Source: Streptomyces sp. KL109B
GTDB taxonomy: Bacteria; Actinomycetota; Actinomycetes; Streptomycetales; Streptomycetaceae
Length of the DNA stretch: 64,000 nucleotides
Reading direction: 5' to 3'
Assembly: GCF_030766935.1 (NCBI RefSeq)
Contig: NZ_JASERL010000002.1
Coordinates: 248,001-312,000, forward strand
Shown piece by piece: positions 1 through 8,556 of this stretch. Position numbers and translations under genes: made by a program. Under the pieces are notes generated by a model. It did no database searches. It was not told the origin of the DNA and saw only the letters and a program-made list of their open reading frames with translations. The number at the start of each line of letters is the position of its first letter. Positions within the stretch are counted from its first letter, which is position 1.

Positions 1-407
1 TGTGGCCCAAGGGGACGACCTCGTGGAAGACGCGTGACAAGGGGCAACTCGGCTATGACGTCTACGCGTCGGAGCCGGGCCACCACTCGTACACGCTCTA
101 CGAGGACGACGGGGTGACCCGCGAGTTCAAGGACGGCGCGTCGGCGACGCAGCGGGTGACCGTGGACACCAGCGCCTCGGGTTCGGCCATCAACGTCGGT
201 GCCAGCAAGGGCAGTTACGCGGGCAAGCCCGGCGAGCGCGCGTACACCTTCACGGTGCACGGCAAGGCGGCACCTGAGCGGGTGAGCGTGAACGGCCGCC
301 CGTTGAGCGCCAGTTCATGGTCGTACGACGAGAAGGCACATGTGACGAAGGTCCGTACGGCGTCGCTTCCTACGGACAAGGCGTTCACGGTGCGCCTGAG
401 CGGCTGA
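1..407 (+). CDS. GH31 family glycosidase, C-terminal end (partial)
   Basis: This is the tail of a glycoside hydrolase family 31 protein (alpha-glucosidase or alpha-xylosidase type). The window opens inside the gene, so only about 134 codons are visible, in the frame starting at base 3. The first 45 residues carry the pattern of the beta-sandwich (DUF5110) that follows the GH31 barrel, with HHSYTLYEDDG the clearest block. A second beta-rich segment follows and ends FTVRLSG. The barrel with the catalytic aspartates lies outside, so substrate cannot be judged. It converges on the cytochrome b gene and the two are separated by a strong hairpin. Family assignment is fairly safe; activity is not. 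Confidence 0.8.
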   Translation, partial: WPKGTTSWKTRDKGQLGYDVYASEPGHHSYTLYEDDGVTREFKDGASATQRVTVDTSASGSAINVGASKGSYAGKPGERAYTFTVHGKAAPERVSVNGRPLSASSWSYDEKAHVTKVRTASLPTDKAFTVRLSG

Positions 408-430
408 CGGGACAGAAGAGAACGGAAGAG

Positions 431-462
431 GGGGGTCGGCCCGCACCGGCGGGCCGACCCCC
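431..462. terminator. bidirectional hairpin terminator
   Basis: A perfect 14-bp stem (GGGGGTCGGCCCGC and its complement) encloses the 4-base loop ACCG. It lies between the convergent stop codons of the GH31 gene and the qcrB-like gene and so can serve both. There is no T-run, as is usual for Streptomyces terminators. Confidence 0.85.
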
Positions 463-469
463 GTACCGC

Positions 470-2119
470 TCAGTCCACCCGCTCCGACTCGTGCCACCCC
501 GAGTGCAGCGCCCGGTACTCCTCGGGCGTCGCCTTCGGCACGTACGTGCCGGGGCCGAACATCGCCTTGGCGAGCCGCGCCCGCATCCGCTGCCGGACGG
601 AGAACCTGCGCTCCACTCCGTTCTCGTCGAAGCGCGGCCCCAACTCGTAGGCCCTGGGCTGCTCGTGGGCGTTGAGCGTGTAGAGCTCGGCGCGCGTGAG
701 CGGCTCGTGGACCTCGATGAACTCGCCGTGCGGGAGGCGTTTGATCTGCCCGGACTCGCGGCCGTGCAGGGCCTTCTCGCGGTCGCGGTGCTGGAGCCCC
801 TGGCAGACCCGTTTGGTGACGACGAACACGAGGACGGGCACGACGAAGCAGCTGATGCGCACGAACCAGGTGATGGCGTTGATCGAGAGGTGGAGTTTCG
901 TGGCGACGATGTCGTTGCCGCCGCCGATGAGCAGCACCGCGTACAGCGACAGCCAGGCCGCGCCGATGCCGGTCCTGACCGGCTTGTTGCGTGGCCGGTC
1001 GGCCGTGTGGTGCTCGCGTTTGTCGCCGGTGATCCACGCCTCCAGGAACGGATACACCAGCATGAAGGAGAGGATCACCGGGAACAGCGTGAACGGGATG
1101 AAGACGCCCAGTTGCAGCGTGTGCCCCCAGGCGCTGATCTCCCACGCGGGCATCACGCGGATCAGCCCCTCGGAGAAGCCGAGGTACCAGTCGGGCTGCG
1201 CGCCCGTCGTGACGAGATCCGTTCTGTAGGGCCCGAAGGCCCACACCGGGTTGATGGTCGCCACCGCTCCGAGCAGCGCGAGCACCCCGAAGACGAGGAA
1301 GAAGAACCCGCCCGCCTTCGCCACGTAGATCGGGAAGAAGGGCGCCCCCGTGACCCGCTTCTCGCCGCGTCCGGGGCCCGCGAACTGGGTGTGCTTGTGG
1401 TAGAAGACCAGGATCAGATGGAGCGCCACCAGGCCCAGCATGATCCCCGGCAGCAGCAGGATGTGGATCGGGTAGAGCCGCGAGATGAAGTCGTCGCCGG
1501 GGAACTCGCCGCCGAAGAGGAACATCGCCAGGTACGTGCCCACGACCGGCACCGAGAGTATGGCGCCCTGCGCGAACTTGAGGCCCGTGCCCGACAGCAG
1601 GTCGTCGGGGAGCGAGTAGCCGGTCAGGCCGGTGACGATGCCGAGGAACAGCAGGGTCCAGCCGAAGGCCCAGTTCAGCTCGCGGGGCTTGCGGAACGCG
1701 CCGGTGAAGAAGACGCGCATCATGTGCACGGTCATCCCGGCGACAAAGACGAGCGCGGCCCAGTGGTGGATCTGCCGGATGAGCAACCCGCCGCGCACGT
1801 CGAAGCTGATGTGCAGCGTCGACTCGTACGCCTGGGTCATCCGGATGCCCTTGAGCGGGACGTACGTGCCGTTGTAGACGACTTCCTGGGTGCTCGGGTC
1901 GAAGTAGAGGGTCAGATAGACGCCGGTGAGGATGAGGACGATGAAGCTGTAGAGGCAGATCTCGCCGAGCATGAACGACCAGTGGTCGGGAAAGACCTTG
2001 CGCATCTGGGACTTGGCCAGTTGGTAGATCCCGAGCCGGCCGTCCGCCCAGTCGGCGAGACGCTCTCCGGAGCTCGGGGGGTTCCTGTCGCCTCGCGTAC
2101 GTCCGCTGTCATCGCTCAT
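470..2119 (-). CDS. qcrB: cytochrome bc1 complex cytochrome b subunit (orphan QcrB paralogue)
   Basis: A 549-residue integral membrane protein of the actinobacterial QcrB family, the quinol-oxidising cytochrome b of the bc1 complex. Heme-ligating histidine pairs are visible in the helix containing IHHWAALVFVAGMTVHMM and in the helix ending LVALHLILVFYHKHTQ. At least eight hydrophobic helices follow a hydrophilic N-terminus. The start ATG is preceded by GAGGGGG at six bases. The usual partners QcrA (Rieske) and QcrC are absent on both sides, so this is a second, isolated copy rather than the main qcrCAB operon. It lies 77 bases downstream of a GntR regulator on the same strand and may be cotranscribed with it. 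A role under altered respiratory conditions is inference. Confidence 0.88.
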   Translation of the reverse strand: MSDDSGRTRGDRNPPSSGERLADWADGRLGIYQLAKSQMRKVFPDHWSFMLGEICLYSFIVLILTGVYLTLYFDPSTQEVVYNGTYVPLKGIRMTQAYESTLHISFDVRGGLLIRQIHHWAALVFVAGMTVHMMRVFFTGAFRKPRELNWAFGWTLLFLGIVTGLTGYSLPDDLLSGTGLKFAQGAILSVPVVGTYLAMFLFGGEFPGDDFISRLYPIHILLLPGIMLGLVALHLILVFYHKHTQFAGPGRGEKRVTGAPFFPIYVAKAGGFFFLVFGVLALLGAVATINPVWAFGPYRTDLVTTGAQPDWYLGFSEGLIRVMPAWEISAWGHTLQLGVFIPFTLFPVILSFMLVYPFLEAWITGDKREHHTADRPRNKPVRTGIGAAWLSLYAVLLIGGGNDIVATKLHLSINAITWFVRISCFVVPVLVFVVTKRVCQGLQHRDREKALHGRESGQIKRLPHGEFIEVHEPLTRAELYTLNAHEQPRAYELGPRFDENGVERRFSVRQRMRARLAKAMFGPGTYVPKATPEEYRALHSGWHESERVD

Positions 2120-2196
2120 GCGAATCCCCCTCAAGGCCGTTGAGGCTCCCGTCAGGGTAGAGCGGGTGGCGGTGGCACCGACAGAGGGCGACGCGG

Positions 2197-2901
2197 CTAT
2201 TGCGCCCCGGTCGCCGGCTCCCGCCCCTCGGCCATCCGCTCCATGGCGGCCTCCACGGTGCGCGTGTGCGCCAGGGCCGCCTCGGCCGCCGCCTCCGGGT
2301 CGCGGCGCGCGATGGCGTCGGCGAGGTCGTCGTGGGCGTTCGCGCCGGGCAGCTCCGGCGTCCAGTTCGGGAGCAGCGAGGCGATGCTGTCGCGGACCGA
2401 TTCGACGATGCTCTCGTACAGCTCGGCCATCAGCGGGTTGCCGCTCGCGGCGACGACGGCCCGGTGGAACTCGACGTCCCGCTCGACGTACGCGGCCGCG
2501 TCGTCGCTCTCCCGGGCGCGGCGCCTGGCGAGGAGGGCGGAGAGGATGCGGGCGAGGTCTTCCTCGCCGCGGTGGGCCGCCGCCGCGGGCGCCGCCTCCC
2601 GTTCGAGGGCGAGGCGGACCTGCAGGATGTGCGTCAACTCGGCGCGGCGCAGGCGGCGTTGGAGTGCGGCGTTGAGGTCGCTTGCGGCGCGTACGTAGGT
2701 GCCGTCGCCGCGCCGGGCTTCGAGGAGGCCGGTGTGGCACAGGGCGCGGACGGCTTCCCGCACCGTGTTCCGGCCCACGCCGAGGTCCTCGACGAGGCGG
2801 CCCTCCGCCGGGATGCGGTCGCCGACGGCCCACTCGCCGCGTTCGATGCGGCCCTCGATCTGCCGGATGGTGCGTTGGACCAGGGTGGCCGGTTCGGACA
2901 C
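2197..2901 (-). CDS. GntR/FadR-family transcriptional regulator
   Basis: A 234-residue regulator with an N-terminal winged helix (about residues 8-72, motif GVGRNTVREAVRAL) and a C-terminal all-helical FCD ligand domain (about 85-225). The FCD histidine region is visible as ERDVEFHRAVVAASGN. The GTG start at 2901 was preferred to an ATG 18 codons upstream because GAGAAAGG sits just before it. It diverges from an MFS transporter of the cyanate/nitroimidazole permease family. The gap holds two copies of a short palindrome that could be its operators, so it probably represses itself and the transporter. The effector is unknown; FCD proteins usually bind small carboxylates. Confidence 0.88.
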   Translation of the reverse strand: MSEPATLVQRTIRQIEGRIERGEWAVGDRIPAEGRLVEDLGVGRNTVREAVRALCHTGLLEARRGDGTYVRAASDLNAALQRRLRRAELTHILQVRLALEREAAPAAAAHRGEEDLARILSALLARRRARESDDAAAYVERDVEFHRAVVAASGNPLMAELYESIVESVRDSIASLLPNWTPELPGANAHDDLADAIARRDPEAAAEAALAHTRTVEAAMERMAEGREPATGAQ

Positions 2902-2956
2902 GGGTGGCCTTTCTCGGGAACGGTGCGGCTGGGTGTGGCTGGGTGCGGTCACCAAA

Positions 2957-2967
2957 ATATCCCATGT
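2957..2967. promoter_or_regulatory. candidate GntR operator, site 1
   Basis: ATATCCCATGT, an imperfect palindrome of the form A-AT-ccc-ATGT just upstream of the gntR start. Its core ATCCCATGT is repeated in inverted orientation at 3032-3040. Assignment to the adjacent FadR-type regulator is inferred from position and the ACAT-N3-ATGT layout. Confidence 0.5.
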
Positions 2968-3031
2968 CTGGGTGGAAGCACGAGGGTGGTAAGGGTTGAT
3001 TTGCGGCTATATATTCCGGGCCTGAAGCGAA

Positions 3032-3042
3032 ACATGGGATGT
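3032..3042. promoter_or_regulatory. candidate GntR operator, site 2
   Basis: ACATGGGATGT, with perfect ACAT/ATGT arms around GGG, ends 13 bases before the transporter ATG. The centre is about 75 bp (close to seven helical turns) from site 1, which would suit looping or cooperative repression of both divergent genes. Confidence 0.5.
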
Positions 3043-3055
3043 TACGTTGGGTCGC

Positions 3056-4327
3056 ATGTCGCAGACCGATCCAGCGCCCGCACCGGGCTTGACGTCCCGG
3101 GGCGCTGCCCCGGACCCCGCTCCTCAATCGCCGGAGGGGCTGAAAAGAACCGCCGGCGCGCCGGCCGCCGGCATCCTCGCCGCCGGCATCCTCCTCATCG
3201 CCATGAACCTCCGCCCCGGCGTCGTCTCCGTCTCGCCCGAGCTCGACACGATCCGCCGCTCCACCGGGCTCAGCGGCTCGCTCGCGGGGCTGCTCACCAC
3301 GCTGCCGATCCTCTGCTTCGGGCTGCTCGCGCCGTTCGCGGCGAAGCTGTCGCGGCGCATCGGCATGACGCGGGCGCTCGGCGCGATGATGGCGCTGCTC
3401 ACGGCGGGCATCGCGCTGCGCCTCGCGCCCGGACTGCCCGCGCTGTTCGCCGGGACCGTGCTCATCGGCGCCGCGATATCCCTCTCGAACGTCCTCGTGC
3501 CCAGCGTCATCAAGCGCAACTTCCAGCGCCGTACGGGGCTGATGATGGGCCTGTACTCGGTGGCGCTGTTCTGCGGCGCCGCCCTCGCGGCCGGGGTGAC
3601 CGTGCCGCTCGGGGACGCGCTCGGGCTCGGCTGGCGTGGGGCGATCGGCGTGTGGGCGGTGCTTTCGGCGCTCGCGTTCGCCCTGTGGCTGCCGCAGCTG
3701 CGCCGCTCCGACGCGCCGCCCGCGACGGCCCCGGACGCCGACAACTCCCGTACGCCGCTGCGCCGTTCACCGCTCGCGTGGAAGATCACGCTCCTGATGG
3801 GGCTCCAGTCGCTGCAGTACTACGCGTGCGCCGCGTGGATCCCGGCGATGCTCACCAGCCAGGGCATGGACGGGACGCAGGCCGGGTGGATGCTGTCCGT
3901 GATGAGCCTCGCGGGCATCGCGGGTTCGCTCGCCTTCACGGCGCTCGTCGGCCGGTCGAAGACCCAGGTGGCGCTCGCAGTCACCGGATCGCTCCTCGTA
4001 CTCGGCTCCGTGCTCGGCCTGTTGGTGGCCCCGGTGGGCGGCGCGTACGCCTGGATGCTGATGCAGGGCTTCGGCTGCGGCCTCCTCATCAGCACCTCGC
4101 TCGCCGTGATCGTGCTGCGCTCCCCCGACGCGGCGCGCGCCGCCGAGATGTCGGGGATGGCGCAGAGCGTCGGCTATCTGCTCGCCGCCGCGGGCCCGTT
4201 CCTGCTCGGCGCGCTGCACGACGCGACGGGCGGCTGGACGGTGCCGCTGGTGATGCTCGCGGTGCTGTGCGTGCCGATGGGGCTCGCGGGTGTGGGCGCG
4301 GGGCGGAACCGGCAGCTCAGCGCCTGA
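3056..4327 (+). CDS. MFS transporter, CynX/NimT family
   Basis: A 423-residue, 12-helix major facilitator of the cyanate permease (CynX)/NimT group. The first helix contains the family hallmark NLRPGVVSVSPELD. The start is the ATG at 3056; a TTG three codons upstream is less likely. Residues 11-31 form a Pro/Gly/Arg-rich extension that is not typical of the family. It is encoded by a copy of the ~50-bp intergenic repeat found elsewhere in the window, so the N-terminus appears to have grown by insertion of that element, or the true start lies later. It is divergent from the GntR regulator and probably under its control. The substrate is not deducible. Confidence 0.85.
   Translation: MSQTDPAPAPGLTSRGAAPDPAPQSPEGLKRTAGAPAAGILAAGILLIAMNLRPGVVSVSPELDTIRRSTGLSGSLAGLLTTLPILCFGLLAPFAAKLSRRIGMTRALGAMMALLTAGIALRLAPGLPALFAGTVLIGAAISLSNVLVPSVIKRNFQRRTGLMMGLYSVALFCGAALAAGVTVPLGDALGLGWRGAIGVWAVLSALAFALWLPQLRRSDAPPATAPDADNSRTPLRRSPLAWKITLLMGLQSLQYYACAAWIPAMLTSQGMDGTQAGWMLSVMSLAGIAGSLAFTALVGRSKTQVALAVTGSLLVLGSVLGLLVAPVGGAYAWMLMQGFGCGLLISTSLAVIVLRSPDAARAAEMSGMAQSVGYLLAAAGPFLLGALHDATGGWTVPLVMLAVLCVPMGLAGVGAGRNRQLSA
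3097..3145 (+). repeat. two-hairpin dispersed repeat (copy inside MFS coding start)
   Basis: GGGGCGCTGCCCC followed by CCCCGCTCCTCAATCGCC and GGAGGGGCT: the same two-hairpin unit as at 27784, 39875, 43699, 61359 and 61448. Here it lies in frame inside the first 31 codons of the transporter. Confidence 0.8.
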
Positions 4328-4425
4328 GAGCAGACCCGTCTCACCTCTTGAGCAACAGCGTTTCTTAAGCAACTCCGCGACAAAAGTCAACCGTTGACCT
4401 GCTCCCCCTCCGCTGCCATCTTGAC

Positions 4426-4435
4426 AAGCGCTTTC
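4426..4435. promoter_or_regulatory. candidate LacI-family operator upstream of MFS gene
   Basis: AAGCGCTTTC, with a perfect AAGCGCTT core, lies 37 bases before the ATG of the next transporter and abuts a TTGAC element. The same ten bases occur within the 12-bp palindrome at 58587, upstream of a pectate lyase. This core is typical of LacI/GalR-family operators. Confidence 0.5.
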
Positions 4436-4472
4436 TAGGACTTGTTCGAGCCGCCGGCGTCCAGGGGGACCC

Positions 4473-5936
4473 ATGTCGGAATCCGCCGCACCACCACGCT
4501 CCACCACCGGGGACAAGCGCCGCGCGCTCTTCTCCGGGCACCACACCCACCTGTGGGGGTTCCTGCTCGCGGGCTGGCTGGTCAGCTACGCGGACCGCAC
4601 GGTCACCGGGCCCGTCGTGTCCTGGATGATCGAGAACAAGGCGGGGTTCATCGGTGACGCCTCGAACCCGGCGACGCTCGGCGGCCTCATCGGCTCGATG
4701 TTCTTCACCGGCTACATGCTCACGCAGTACGCGGGCGGCCGGCTCGGCGACCGCTACGGCCACCGCGAGATGCTCGTCGTGTCCCTCCTCTGGGCGGGCC
4801 TGCTGACCCTCGTCTCCGGGCTGACCGGCGGGCTCATCGGCTTCGTCGTCGCCCGCGTGCTCACCGGTCTCGGCGAGGGCGTCTTCTACTCCAACGACCG
4901 CGTCCTGGTCATCAATCACACGCCCGCCGCCCGCCGGACCATCGGCCTCGGCGTCGTCCTGTCCGGCCTGTCCATCGGCCTGACCGTCGGCATCGTCGCC
5001 ACCCCGCACCTCATCGACTGGGGCGGCGCGCTCGGCATGGGCGACAGGGCGTGGAGCATGCCGCTGTACGTGTTCGGGGTGGTGTCGCTGCTGGTGGCGG
5101 CGGCGACGTGGACGTTCTTCCGGGCGCGCGGCGACCGGCCGCTGCGGCTCGGCCCGCCCGCGCTGCGGCTCATCGGCTACTCGATCCCCGCGGCGGTCGC
5201 CATCGTCGCCCTGTTCGTGCTCGCGGACGAGTTCAGCTGGCCGGAGTGGCTGACGGCGATCGGCTCCGGAGTGCTGTTCCTCGTCATGGTGACGCTCGTG
5301 ATCCGCGGCATCGTCCGCACCGGACGCGGCACCCAACTCCTCAACCGGAACGTCTGGTTGGTCTACATCGGCTTCATCGCCGTGATGTGGAACCTGTGGT
5401 TCTTCTCGTTCTGGTCCGTGCAGATCGTCGCGGAGGCCGCGCACAGCAGCCTCGGCGCGGCGGCCCTCACGGCGGCGTTCAACGCGGGCGCGGGCATCAT
5501 CGGCTTCCCCGTCGGCGGCTGGATCGCGGACCGGCGGGTGCGCGCGGGCAAGGGCCGCAAGCCGCTCGCGGTGACATGCGCCGCGGTGCACACGGTGCTG
5601 GCGGTCGCCTTCGGCGTGAGCGTGCTCGACGGCGATCCCTCGCTGCTGCTGCTCGGCCTGATCCTGTTCTGCTCGGGCCTGTTCTTCAACGCGCTCCAGC
5701 CGATCGTGCACAGCCTCCTCGGCGACCTCGCCGAGGAGAAGGACCGCGGTTCGCTGTTCGGCCTGTTCAACCTGGTCGCGGAGATCGGCGCGGTGGCCAG
5801 CCCCGTCGTCAGCGGCGTGCTGCGCGACGCGACGGGCAGCTGGGCCGCGGGCGTGTTCACGGCCGCCGGTGTGATGGCCGTGTCGGTGGTGCTGTACGCG
5901 CTGGTGAAGGAGCGGATCCCGGAGGTCGCCGCCTGA
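4473..5936 (+). CDS. MFS transporter, ACS-like (anion/sugar-acid symporter type)
   Basis: A 487-residue, 12-helix major facilitator. The first helix has the motif SYADRTVTGPVVSWMI and the loop between helices 2 and 3 has GGRLGDRYGHREML, the conserved MFS signature. The layout resembles the anion:cation symporter (ACS) subgroup that carries hexuronates, galactonate and similar sugar acids. That would suit the pectin and sugar-acid genes in this window, but substrate is inference. AGGGGG precedes the ATG by four bases. A LacI-type operator sequence lies upstream. It is monocistronic and converges on a small lipoprotein gene. Confidence 0.82.
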   Translation: MSESAAPPRSTTGDKRRALFSGHHTHLWGFLLAGWLVSYADRTVTGPVVSWMIENKAGFIGDASNPATLGGLIGSMFFTGYMLTQYAGGRLGDRYGHREMLVVSLLWAGLLTLVSGLTGGLIGFVVARVLTGLGEGVFYSNDRVLVINHTPAARRTIGLGVVLSGLSIGLTVGIVATPHLIDWGGALGMGDRAWSMPLYVFGVVSLLVAAATWTFFRARGDRPLRLGPPALRLIGYSIPAAVAIVALFVLADEFSWPEWLTAIGSGVLFLVMVTLVIRGIVRTGRGTQLLNRNVWLVYIGFIAVMWNLWFFSFWSVQIVAEAAHSSLGAAALTAAFNAGAGIIGFPVGGWIADRRVRAGKGRKPLAVTCAAVHTVLAVAFGVSVLDGDPSLLLLGLILFCSGLFFNALQPIVHSLLGDLAEEKDRGSLFGLFNLVAEIGAVASPVVSGVLRDATGSWAAGVFTAAGVMAVSVVLYALVKERIPEVAA

Positions 5937-5978
5937 GCCGCCGCGTGAGCCGCCGTCCGAGCCGCTGCCGGTCCGGGC

Positions 5979-6503
5979 TCAGCAGCCCTTCCGGAGCGGC
6001 TCGATGGTGACCTTCGCCCGGTCGTCCGCACCCTGCACCCGGCCGTAGGTCGTGGAGTTGACCCGGTACCACTGGTCGTTCTTGCCGCTCTTGCCGCCGA
6101 CGGCGTCGAGGCGGACGCACCAGCGCTCGGACCGCAGGACCCGCGTGTACTTCTCGGTGCCCTTGCGCACCTTGTGGCAGTCGCGGACCTTCTTCGTCGT
6201 GTACCAGGTCTTCTTGCGGCTCTTGTGGTGGCTCTTGACGCGCTTGGTGTGCCGGACCTTGCGGGTCTCGGTGCCGCACTTCTTCACGAGGTGCGGCCGG
6301 GTGGCGCGGGTCGTGCGCCGTGCCACGTGCCGCACGGTGTCGCGCACTCCTGTCACCCTGTCGTCGGGCTGCTGGACGGTGCCGCTGCCGGCCGCCTTGC
6401 CGCCGCCGTCCACCGACGCGGCCTTGTCCGGCCCACCGCCGCAGGCCGCGAGCGCGACCACCAGCAGCATCGTCAGTCCGGCCAGGGTGGGGCGCCGCTT
6501 CAC
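5979..6503 (-). CDS. secreted lipoprotein of unknown function
   Basis: A 174-residue protein with a basic N-terminus, a hydrophobic stretch and the lipobox LAAC, so it should be anchored to the outer face of the membrane. The middle is very rich in Arg/Lys/His/Thr, and the C-terminal ~45 residues (RSERWCVRLDAVGGKSGKN to the final Cys) resemble a short domain common in Streptomyces hypothetical proteins. Four cysteines follow the lipobox. The GTG start at 6503 was chosen because GAGGAG lies ten bases upstream; an ATG ten codons earlier would spoil the signal peptide. It is divergent from the acyl-CoA synthetase. No function can be assigned. Confidence 0.75.
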   Translation of the reverse strand: MKRRPTLAGLTMLLVVALAACGGGPDKAASVDGGGKAAGSGTVQQPDDRVTGVRDTVRHVARRTTRATRPHLVKKCGTETRKVRHTKRVKSHHKSRKKTWYTTKKVRDCHKVRKGTEKYTRVLRSERWCVRLDAVGGKSGKNDQWYRVNSTTYGRVQGADDRAKVTIEPLRKGC

Positions 6504-6686
6504 GAAGATGACTCCTCTATATGTACATGCCATCGGAAAGCCGCAGCGTAACCGATCGTGTGCCGACGACCACCGACCGCCCCCGGGCTCATCGGGGACA
6601 CCTGATTCGTTATGCAACACCGGGGCGAGGAAGCGGTCTTGGATGTACGTTTCCGTTCCGGTAACCGCCCCCGCGACAGAAAGGCG

Positions 6687-8525
6687 ATGAGCAGTCACAT
6701 GCGGCAACTCGCAGTACCCCGCCTCGCGCCGCCGTTGGCGCAGGGCGGCCTGGCCGACTCGGTGTTCGGCGCCGCCCTGGAGGATCCGCACCGGACCCGG
6801 TTCACACTGACCCGGGACGGGCGGCCGTGGCAGGAGGTCAGCACGGAGCGGTTCCGCGACGAAGTCCTCGCGGTGGCCCGCGGGTTCCTCGCCAGCGGGG
6901 TGGGCGGCGGCGACCGCGTGATCGTGATGTCCCGCACCCGCTACGAGTGGACGCTCGTCGCGTACGCGCTGTGGACGGTGGGCGCCGAGCTGGTGCCGGT
7001 GTACCCGACCTCGTCCGCCGAGCAGGTGCGGTGGATCCTGTACGACACGGACGCCGTGGGTGTCGTCGTCGAGAACGAGCACAACGCGATGACGGTGGCC
7101 GCCGCGTACGGCGCCCGTACCGATCTGACCCGGCTGTGGGAGCTGGACTCGGGCGGCGTCGACCAGCTCGTCGAGGCGGGCGCGGCCGTGCACCCGGACG
7201 ACGTGCACGCGGCGCGGGCCGCCGTGCAGCCGCGCGACACGGCCGTCATCTGCTACACGTCCGGCACGACGGGCCGCCCCAAGGGCTGCGTGATCACGCA
7301 CAGCAATCTGGCCTCGGAGGCGGACAACCTGGTGGCGGGCTGGTCCAGCCTGCTCGCGCCGCCCGGCGAACAGCCCTCCCTGCTCGCGTTCCTGCCGCTC
7401 GCGCACTGCTACGGCCTGATGGTGGTGGTGAGTTCGGTGCGCGCCGGGGTCAACATCGCGCACCAGCCGGACGTCTCCCCCAGCGCGCTGCTGCCCGCGC
7501 TCGCCGCGTTCCGGCCGACGTTCCTGTACGCCGTCCCGTACATCTTCGAGCGGATCTTCGCCAAGGCGCGGATCAACGCCCAGGACGGCGGCCACACCGC
7601 GCTGTTCGAGCGGGCGGTGCGCACGGCGATCCGGTACGCGGGGTCCGTGCAGCGGCACGCGGCGGGCGAGGGCGCGGGCCCAGGTCCGCGCATGCGCCTC
7701 AAGCACAAGGTGTACGACCGGCTCGTGTACGCGAAGGTGCGCGCGGTCCTCGGCGGCCGGGTCCGCAACGCGGTGTCGGGCGGCTCCCCGCTCTCCCGCG
7801 ACCTGGGCCTCTTCCTCCAGGGCTGCGGCATCACCGTGTACGACGGCTACGGCCTCACCGAGACGACGGCGGCCGTCACCGCGCAGCCGGTCGGCGCGGT
7901 GCGGCACGGCACCGTCGGCAAGCCGCTGCCCGGCAATGCCGTCCACATCGCGGACGACGGCGAGATCTGGGTGGCGGGGGACGTGGTCTTCGCGGGCTAC
8001 CTCAACAACCGCAAGGCCAACGAGGCGGCGCTGCGCGACGGTTGGTTCGCCACGGGCGACCTCGGCCACCTCGACGCCGACGGCTATGTCGTCATCACGG
8101 GCCGCAAGAAGGACATCATCATCACCAGCGGCGGCAAGAGCGTGTCCCCGCAGACTCTGGAGGAGGAGCTGCGCGCCCATCCGCTGATCTCCGGCTGCGT
8201 CGTGATCGGCGACAATCGGCCGTACGTCACGGCCCTGATCACCCTCGACCCGGAGGCCCTGGTCAGCTGGCAGGCGCTCAAGGGCCGCGCCCCGCGCCCC
8301 GTCGAGGAGTCCCTCGCGGACGAGGAGTTGCACGGCCACATCCAGCGCGCGGTGTCACGTGCCAACTCCCGTGTCTCGCGCGCCGAGTCGATCCGCGCGT
8401 TCCGCATCCTGCCCGGCGAGTTCGGCGCCGCCCACGGCCTCCTCACACCGTCCCTGAAGGTGCGCAGGGCGGCGGTCATGGAGGCGTACGCGCAGGAGGT
8501 GGAGGAGCTGTACGCGGCGCGGTGA
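6687..8525 (+). CDS. long-chain fatty acyl-CoA synthetase (AMP-forming)
   Basis: A 612-residue member of the adenylate-forming superfamily that activates fatty acids as acyl-AMP and then acyl-CoA. All core motifs are visible: the P-loop YTSGTTGRPKG, the YDGYGLTETTAAVT adenine-binding loop, GWFATGDLGHLD with the ribose-binding Asp, and the hinge/lysine region GRKKDIIITSGGKSVSP. Length and order match the FadD15 type of actinobacteria. The ATG at 6687 is preceded by GAAAGG at five bases; an in-frame ATG 25 codons upstream lacks a good site. It converges on the pectinase gene with a 31-base gap and no clear terminator. Confidence 0.92.
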   Translation: MSSHMRQLAVPRLAPPLAQGGLADSVFGAALEDPHRTRFTLTRDGRPWQEVSTERFRDEVLAVARGFLASGVGGGDRVIVMSRTRYEWTLVAYALWTVGAELVPVYPTSSAEQVRWILYDTDAVGVVVENEHNAMTVAAAYGARTDLTRLWELDSGGVDQLVEAGAAVHPDDVHAARAAVQPRDTAVICYTSGTTGRPKGCVITHSNLASEADNLVAGWSSLLAPPGEQPSLLAFLPLAHCYGLMVVVSSVRAGVNIAHQPDVSPSALLPALAAFRPTFLYAVPYIFERIFAKARINAQDGGHTALFERAVRTAIRYAGSVQRHAAGEGAGPGPRMRLKHKVYDRLVYAKVRAVLGGRVRNAVSGGSPLSRDLGLFLQGCGITVYDGYGLTETTAAVTAQPVGAVRHGTVGKPLPGNAVHIADDGEIWVAGDVVFAGYLNNRKANEAALRDGWFATGDLGHLDADGYVVITGRKKDIIITSGGKSVSPQTLEEELRAHPLISGCVVIGDNRPYVTALITLDPEALVSWQALKGRAPRPVEESLADEELHGHIQRAVSRANSRVSRAESIRAFRILPGEFGAAHGLLTPSLKVRRAAVMEAYAQEVEELYAAR

Positions 8526-8556
8526 CACGTGCCGCGCACAGCTCTGGACCGGTGAC

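Noticed and set aside
5937..5978. Hairpin GAGCC...GGGCTC between the MFS and lipoprotein genes as terminator
   Set aside because: The stem is short and interrupted; it may act weakly but does not stand out from GC-rich background.
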